Assembly: GCF_023065955.2 (NCBI RefSeq)
Contig: NW_026622786.1
Coordinates: 48,159,438-48,223,437 of the forward strand
DNA: 64,000 bases
Source of the DNA: Ursus arctos
Lineage: Eukaryota > Chordata > Mammalia > Carnivora > Ursidae
Direction: 5' to 3'
Part shown: positions 57,863 to 64,000 of the stretch, piece after piece
Layout: each line of letters begins with the position of its first letter
How positions within the stretch are numbered: position 1 is the first letter of the stretch
Position numbers and translations under genes: made by a program
The notes under the pieces: generated by a model
Database searches by the model: none
Told to the model about the DNA's origin: nothing
Seen by the model: only the letters and a program-made list of their open reading frames with translations

Positions 57863-58600
57863 TAAGAGAAAGACACAAGGCAGAACCTGGATTGTTACAG
57901 AATGGAAAAGAGAAATGGAGCAGAAATGGGGAATGAGGAATCAGAGGAATAGATTAGCCTTAAACAATATTGCCATTATCTTGTTTTGTTTCAGCTGTAA
58001 AGGGAACATTAACACATTAGTATTTTCTCTCCTTCTGGGTACAAAATAAAGCTAAGATAGAGTAATCATAAAGACTACAGTGTAAGGCTTTTCAGGAGAG
58101 AAAGAGTGAAAAAGAAACATGAGTACTCAATCCCTGGCATTTAACAAGCCAGAATACTAAAGACTGAGAAGGATATGAACTGGAAAACCAATCCTGAGAT
58201 CAGGGAGGTTCTGAAAGAAAAAAGACCAAGAATCTAGGTTCTAGGACAGTCCTTTTATAAGGCTTCTAGCACACTATGGATTTGATTCAGTGCAGGATTA
58301 AACTCGACTATGTACATATATGGGGAAAAAGGACCAGTGATGAAGTAAAAGCATAGATCTCTGATGCACAGAAAATATCAACAAACAGTAAATAGATGGG
58401 ATGCATTTGATAAGTATGAGATGCAAGGCTTATCTGTAAAGCAAGCTAACTCTGGCAGAAACAATGAAGACAATTTCATACTGCATTATATTATAGCAAT
58501 GTTTTCCTAGAAACAGATTCCAAGATTATGGGAATGAGTGATGTAACACTTTCAAAGTTTCTAAATTAAGTTTCTTTTGTTGAAAGCATATAAACTAAGG
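57863..58600. other. No recognisable feature
   Basis: Unassigned AT-rich sequence without coding frames. Confidence 0.35.
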
Positions 58601-58722
58601 GGGGTTAAACTAAACTAATATATATATATTAAACTAAACTAATATATATATATAATGTATTATATATATATATATAATATTTAAATACATATATTTATAT
58701 ATTATATATATATTTTTTTAAC
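58601..58722 (+). repeat. AT-rich tract with short tandem duplication
   Basis: 'ttaaactaaactaatatata' occurs twice in a row (from about 58605 and 58628), then a long ta-rich stretch. Confidence 0.88.
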
Positions 58723-58754
58723 ACATAATTTTTTCAAAGTCTTTTAGATATGTG

Positions 58755-58890
58755 TTTCAATTCTCAAAACCATCTGGAAAGGAAGAAAGTAACTGATTGT
58801 TCCTATCTCCCAAGTGAGGTGATAGAGGCCCAGAGAAGTTGAGGCCTTGTCCAAGGCCACAAAACTGATAAAAAAGATGTTGAATCTGTG
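58755..58890 (-). repeat. MIR SINE
   Basis: 'tctcccaagtgaggtgatagaggcccagagaagttgaggccttgtccaaggccac' is a clear reverse-complement MIR core. Confidence 0.7.
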
Positions 58891-59760
58891 TCATATTCAT
58901 TTTTTAAACAATCACATGATTTTAAACAGCTCCCAAATAATAGGAAATTATACTCATTAGTTTCCCACTTAAAACACACGGGCATTTATTTATATGTTTT
59001 CCTTTTTTAATGTCAGAAAAATGGGAATCTCCCTGAGATTTTCTCTTTCTGACAGGAGTTTCTCCTTGGTAGGTACTTTATGCTATTATGGACGTGTACG
59101 ATAGCCTCACTCCAAACAAGAATGAGTTTGCATATTGTGATGTGATGAAAACAGTCAAAATCTATTTCAAAAGCAGTATGAAGTACCTGTGCGACAGTTG
59201 GCATTTATGTGTCGTACACGTAGGAAATGACGCTGAATGTTACTGATGCAGATTTATAGACTATGTCCCTGCCCTTAAACTCATTTAAAGGTATGTTTAC
59301 AACTGCAATAAAGGGCATAGAGGGGGACCACCTAGAGTCACTTAGCCCAACTTCTGCCCCTCAGCTGGGCAAATGAGATTCTATCTCGCTTCAAGATATC
59401 TGCAGCAAAAGGTCATCTATAAATTAGCAGTGGTAACTTGCTAAACTGCTTTTAAATGTCCATATCAGAGGCAACTCTGTAAGTCATATTCTTGGTTGCT
59501 GTGTACCCACCACAGGGACTTCATTTACCCATCTGTGGGCCATGGAGATGACCCTGCTATGAGACTGTCATTCTCTCAAGTAAGGTCACGCTTACCGCTT
59601 TTGTGAATTCGACTACCTCTTCTCTGTTTTTAGGGGATTTTATTACATAATAAACTCCAAATTTATTCATTTTTATTAGCCTTATTTTTAGAACTCAACA
59701 GGCCAATCCCATTAAAAAGTAAGTTAGTCACAAGTGATTCTTTAAATTAACGTTACCCCC
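58891..59760. other. No recognisable feature
   Basis: Unassigned, with no gene or repeat recognised. Confidence 0.35.
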
Positions 59761-59764
59761 TTAT

Positions 59765-60030
59765 GATTTTCAAAAGTACGTTACTTCTAGGAATCTGTTT
59801 TCTAGAAATGTGAGCGCATATACACCAACTGCCCATTGTCACATTGTTGTAATAATGAAATTTCAGGAACAATATAAACTTTCATCAGTAGAAGCAGAGT
59901 GAAATAAATTGTTATATATACGTAAAGTAGAACTGCAGGCAGTTCTTTAAAAAATTGGTAAATTTATATGTCCTGATGGAGAAGATGTGTATTATAAATT
60001 ATTCTATTTTAAAAGAAAAAGAAAAAATGT
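59765..60030 (+). mobile_element. Old L1M 3' region, part before the SINEC
   Basis: 'ttacttctaggaatctgttttctagaaatg', 'actgcccattgtcacattgttgtaataatgaaat', 'aaataaattgttatatatacg' follow the L1M 3' UTR. Continues after the SINEC at 60260-60475. Confidence 0.6.
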
Positions 60031-60248
60031 TTGGGACCTCTGGGTGGCTCAGTCCATTAACTGTCTGCCTTTGGCTCAGGACATGATCCCGGAGTCCTGG
60101 GATCGAGTTCCGCATTGGGCTCCTTGCTCAGTGGGGAGCCTGATTCTCCCTCTGCCTGCTGCTCCCCCTGCTTGTGCGCGCTCACTCTTTCTCTCTCTCT
60201 TTCTCTATATCTCTGACAAATAAATAAATAAAATCTTTTAAAAAAAAT
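60031..60248 (+). mobile_element. SINEC carnivore SINE inserted in an L1M
   Basis: Diverged head 'tgggacctctgggtggctcag', 'caggacatgatcccggag', CT-rich section, tail 'caaataaataaataaaatc'. Flanks aaagaaaaaatgt versus aaaagaaaaatgt. Confidence 0.92.
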
Positions 60249-60259
60249 AAAAGAAAAAT

Positions 60260-60475
60260 GTGGAGCAATACTTACCCTATATTACATTTTTTCCTTTAAA
60301 ACATGTTATATGAGCTTAGAAAATCTCTGGAAGGATATACAACAAACTCTTAACAGTCAAATTTGTAGGAGAATGGTATTAAGGAATAAAATGTCTTAAT
60401 TTTAACTTTATATACTTCTATGTAGTTGGCTAAGTATTGTGTTTATAATTTTAAATAATCTAAAAAACAAAAAGG
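60260..60475 (+). mobile_element. Old L1M 3' region, part after the SINEC
   Basis: 'aaatctctggaaggatatacaacaaactcttaacag' and an A/T-rich end match the L1M 3' UTR that began at 59765. Confidence 0.55.
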
Positions 60476-60549
60476 AAAATTTCAGAATATTGTAAGTCAG
60501 GATCCCATTGGTTTTTCATTAGAGTGTTTTGATAAAAGGTATTGTAGGG

Positions 60550-60800
60550 AACAGCACAGTGTAATGATATACAAACTGCCAAGATCTGAATACCAGCTCT
60601 GCTGTTTTCTAACTGTGCATGCTTGAGCAAGTTACTTAATTTCTCTGTGCTTTGATTTATTCAACCAAAAAGTGGGGATAATCACAATACCAATAGAGAT
60701 TGTTACAAGAATAAAAGGAGATAGCACATGAAACACTCTAACTTAAAACAGTTACCTGGAACATAATAAGGGTTCAATAAATGTTAGCAACTAATAGAGA
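60550..60800 (+). repeat. MIR SINE, near full length
   Basis: 'gaacagcacagtgtaatg', 'gaataccagctctgctgttttctaactgtgc', 'gagcaagttacttaatttctctgtgc', 'agtggggataatcacaatacc', 'ggttcaataaatgttagcaac' cover MIR end to end. Best-preserved MIR here. Confidence 0.88.
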
Positions 60801-61364
60801 AGAGGTCTAGAAAGGACAGACGTCTTAATGGAAATGGTCTATCTTTTTTGGTCCCAGAGCTAGGATTAGAACCCAGGCTGCTTGGTTCCTGTTTCAGTTG
60901 CCTTTCAACAACAGACTTTGTTCTTTCTCTTTTAAGTCTTTAAGATCAATCCAATTTCCTCCATTCTTTACTCTAGAGGAAACTGTCTCCAGCGTTCAAA
61001 TGGCAGATGCAGAAAATTATAAAAAGAAAAGCATCAAGAAAATGTTCAAAATACAAGGACAATAATTCATTCAGTAAGTTTGGTAATTTCCTGAAAACTT
61101 GTTTTCTTAAATTTAATATCCTGCAATTGTCAGCAAGATGCATGTGTATGATTAACTCAGTTATGAAAAAAATCCCTCAAAATATGGCCAACATGTCATG
61201 TCAATTTTATAGAAAAGCCTAATAGCTCAAGCAACCATTCATCATGGGCTAAATATCACACACATTTATGCTCTCAAAAGATGCCATAGTACAGCACCAA
61301 ATGCAATTAGTACGTATAAATATCAAAGCCCTTCTGTGAATGGTCTGAGTCCGGAGGAAACATA
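60801..61364. other. No recognisable feature
   Basis: Unassigned sequence. Confidence 0.35.
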
Positions 61365-61420
61365 AAATTGTCACATATTAGGTATTCAAGAAATATCTGT
61401 TGAATGGATTAATGAACATA
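61365..61420 (+). repeat. L2 LINE terminal scrap
   Basis: 'cacatattaggtattcaagaaatatctgttgaatggatt' is the L2 terminus. Confidence 0.6.
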
Positions 61421-61526
61421 CACTTCAAATCTGATTACATAATTGCATAACTGCTAGCTCTCTATTTATGATATACTTGAAAATCTTTCTTTTTTAATAT
61501 CCTACAAAGTAGAACAAACAGGATTT

Positions 61527-61529
<3 letters not shown>

Positions 61530-61565
<36 letters not shown>

Positions 61566-61780
61566 TTTTCATAATGATTTTTTATTATATTATGTTAGTC
61601 ACCATAGAGTACATCCCCGGTTTTCGATGTAAGGCTCGATGATTCATTAGTTGTGTATAACACCCAGTGCACCATGCAATATGTGCCCTCCTTACTACCC
61701 ATCACCGGTCTATCCCATTCCCCCACCCCCCTCCCCTCTGTAGCCCTCAGTTTGTTTCTCATAGTCCATAGTCTCTCATC
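61530..61780 (-). mobile_element. Young L1, 5'-truncated 3' UTR fragment
   Basis: An expanded (ttta)n tail complement at 61525-61570, then the reverse complement of the carnivore L1 3' UTR ('gttgtgtataacacccagtgcaccatgcaat', 'cagtttgtttctcatagtcc'). Perfect 14-base duplication aaacaggattttta (61516-61529 and 61781-61794). Same family as the twin-primed copy at 19.5 kb. Confidence 0.93.
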
Positions 61781-61794
61781 AAACAGGATTTTTA

Positions 61795-62115
61795 ATTTAA
61801 TACCATCCGAATCTGCCAAAATGTTTCCATTTTTCTACTAACAGAAACACTAAGCATTGAGAAATATTGTTTCCTTACATAAACAAATTTTCTATTTTCT
61901 CATAAAATTTCATGAATATCTCAAAAAAAGAAAGGAAAATGGATATAGAAAAAGAGAGACAGAGACAAAGAGAGAGACAGAGAGAGACAGGGTGGGGGGA
62001 GAGAAAGGGAAAAAGAGAAGGCTTGAGATGTATCTGCAACGTGGTTACTCTAGCTTTGGCTCTCAGATCTCAAAACAGCTTCATTTCCCCCTTATTTTTT
62101 CTAAGATAGACAAGT
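61795..62115. other. No gene; (GA)-rich purine tract
   Basis: A purine-rich imperfect repeat at about 61950-62015 (gagagacagagac-type units) gives Arg/Glu-rich chance ORFs in two frames. Confidence 0.6.
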
Positions 62116-62121
62116 ATCTTC

Positions 62122-62180
62122 GTTTAGTTTAGTTTAGCTTAGTTTAGTTTAGTTTAGTTTAGTTTAGTTTAGTTTAGTTT
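62122..62180 (+). repeat. (TTTAG)n pentanucleotide repeat
   Basis: About twelve units with one ttagc interruption. Confidence 0.95.
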
Positions 62181-63535
62181 CCTGGGTGGACTGCTGACTT
62201 CCACAGTCCTTGAACATTCCCTTTTCCTTCCATTCAAATTACCTCTACTGGTACGCTTTTTCTCCACCCAACCCAAGTCTGGGAGACTGTACCTTTTTTG
62301 ACACATACTGAAAATAAGAAGCAAAGCACTGGGTTTGCTTTGAACGACCTGTCCTTTCATCGTCTTCTCTTAGCCTGAAGCGTGAAGCAGAGTGTACCTT
62401 TTTTTTTAAAACTTCTTTCCAATAAACTCTACCATTTTTGCTACATCCACTAGAGAAAATCTATGGAAGTTCTACACAATCACAAGGGAACTGGGAAATT
62501 CCACAGAAGACACTCAGTTATTTGTAGCTCCATTCTTGGCAGAGTGTTCAGATTTGAAATCAAGAGGAGAAAACCATAAATACAAGCCTGGCAGCTACAA
62601 ATTCTAGAATCATTTGGTTTTCAAATGCATTAGTTAAGAATGTTTGATTACCTAGCTTTGACATGTTTGTGATTTGTTCTCTTTTCTTTGGTTCTGTCAT
62701 CAGAAAATCATTTCAGAAACAGCCATCATCGCCACAGTGTTATTTTGGTATGTTTTCAGGGTGAAATCTCCCTTTTGTATTTTTTACGTGTTATTTATGC
62801 TATCCGATTCTGCTTTCTTTAATTTCTTTCATACTTTGTCACTTATTTTAAAGCCTGTACTATATTCTAGTTGTTTCCTGGGTGATTCACAACCATCTCT
62901 GGGTAAAAGTATAAGGATTTGATTAGTGTGTTATGAACTCTGTGTTCTATCCCTCTCAACAGGAACAAGAGGCTCTTCAGAAGCTCTGTGGCTGCATTCG
63001 TAGCTCCTCAGAGCCCTGCCACCCGCTCAGGGACACAACCCACAGGGTTATCTGCTGTTTTCATACTGTACCCAGAGCAGGGTGATTTTGTTACTTGGCT
63101 TCTTGTTTTATTTAAAAGATAAATATTTTTGTTTACTTCAAACACCCTAGACCAAAACTTAATAAGAAATACAATCCAGGGCAGGGAGTACAATAATAGT
63201 AAGAAACAGTAGGCTCCAGAATCAGAGACAGTGAAGAAAGCTCCCTCTCCCCAATGCTTTTATATTTAATTAGGAGAACTATAATGTCCCAAATTAAAAA
63301 AATATATGGTGGGTAGATACCCTTAAATTTTTTTTTCAGCTCTAGGATTCTGATTCCATTAGGAATAAGAGACGAATGAATAATTTTTAACTACAGGAGC
63401 AAAATCGATTGAATTCATTCCAATGTGAACAAAGGATTTGTGGCATCTATTCTCAGTACTCGAGAAGAGGAAAGAAGGAGAGAATAAGGTATCCTTCCCT
63501 GTCTGTTTCAAAGGGAATATGAGTCTTCTCATTCT
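62181..63535. other. No recognisable feature
   Basis: About 1.35 kb unassigned. An 82-codon ORF at 62674-62922 is hydrophobic and Phe-rich, as random T-rich DNA often is. Confidence 0.35.
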
Positions 63536-63679
63536 TGGTGCCCACCTGCCCCACCAGGCCCTGAATGATTTACTTCATTATTTCATTATTTTTGCTTCCC
63601 CATGTGTCTGGCATCCCTCAACACCCTGGCAATCCTCCTCTAAGAAACACTGAGTCAGGTGCTTGTGCTATGTGACCTA

Positions 63680-63800
63680 TGACCTTGAGCATATATCCCT
63701 GTCACAGCTGTTACCTTGTTAACCCCACTTCAGCATAAATTCCTGATGGGCAGGGATGTTGAATTCATCATCCCATCAATGAAGAGTTCTCCTTTATTAT
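63680..63800 (+). repeat. L2-like fragment
   Basis: 'agcataaattcctgatgggcagggatgttgaattc' resembles the L2 phrase around 'aagctccatgagggcagggac'. Weak. The remaining bases to the window end are unassigned. Confidence 0.4.
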
Positions 63801-64000
63801 ATAGAAAAGAGTGGGCATGCTTGTATACTGGGAAGAATAAGTAATTCAGAATTCTATGAATAGACTATGTTGCATTTCTACAGTGCCCCCTTACCTCTCT
63901 CTCCCTATTCTCCTCTGGGGTACATTACTAGATTTATTTCAGGACTCTGTCCCAAGAATCCTGGCAGGAGAGGGGAAGGATATGGAGCCAAGAACACTCA

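Noticed and set aside
62122..62180. Interstitial telomere sequence
   Set aside because: The unit is TTTAG, not the vertebrate TTAGGG.
1..64000. CRISPR array, operons, phage or plasmid modules
   Set aside because: No regularly spaced direct repeats and no dense coding; all repeat families seen are mammalian.

Overview
The window is an AT-rich, gene-poor stretch of a mammalian nuclear genome. The host is almost certainly a caniform carnivore and most likely a bear or giant panda. It carries many tRNA-Lys-derived carnivore SINEs (SINEC), recognised by the 'ggggcgcctgggtggc' head, CT-rich 3' part and (aaat)n tail. Several copies are of the 'gcacagcggttaag' type that I associate with ursids. Two L1 tails are of the carnivore type ('gcatggtgcactgggtgtta'). 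The species assignment rests on remembered repeat families, not on a search. I see no bacterial genes, CRISPR array, rRNA gene or free-standing tRNA gene.

The only convincing coding sequence is at 34571-35134 on the minus strand. It is an intronless, full-length, uninterrupted 187-codon dihydrofolate reductase (DHFR) copy, that is, a retrocopy of the spliced DHFR mRNA. It keeps the 5' leader (including an E2F-type TTTCGCGCC element and a GC box), part of the 3' UTR, and imperfect 12-bp flanking repeats. It is either a young processed pseudogene or a retrogene that could still make enzyme.

Layout. 1-10 kb: an LTR-like segment, both orientations of SINEC, ancient MIR/L2 pieces and a palindromic MITE-like element. 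10-20 kb: SINECs inserted next to each other, an AT-rich tract, L2, MIRs, MER5A, and a young L1 inverted by twin priming. 20-32 kb: an MLT1-type LTR, hAT/Charlie-type DNA transposons, MIRs, L1 tails and SINECs. 32-34 kb: degenerate L1. 34.2-35.2 kb: the DHFR retrocopy. 36.7-45 kb and 47-51 kb: long, decayed, plus-strand L1M-type LINEs carrying later SINE and LTR insertions. 51-64 kb: MIR/L2 relics, a MIR split by a SINEC, another MIR split by an LTR-like block, a MaLR-like LTR, a decayed L1 split by a SINEC, a 3' L1 fragment and several microsatellites.

The elements do not form a pathway. The window is a record of layered insertions (MIR/L2, then DNA transposons/L1M/MaLR, then SINEC and carnivore L1), with one retrogene candidate on top. 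No previously undescribed system is evident. The points most worth checking are the open DHFR retrocopy with its carried-over promoter element, the twin-primed L1, and a few hairpins and unassigned blocks.
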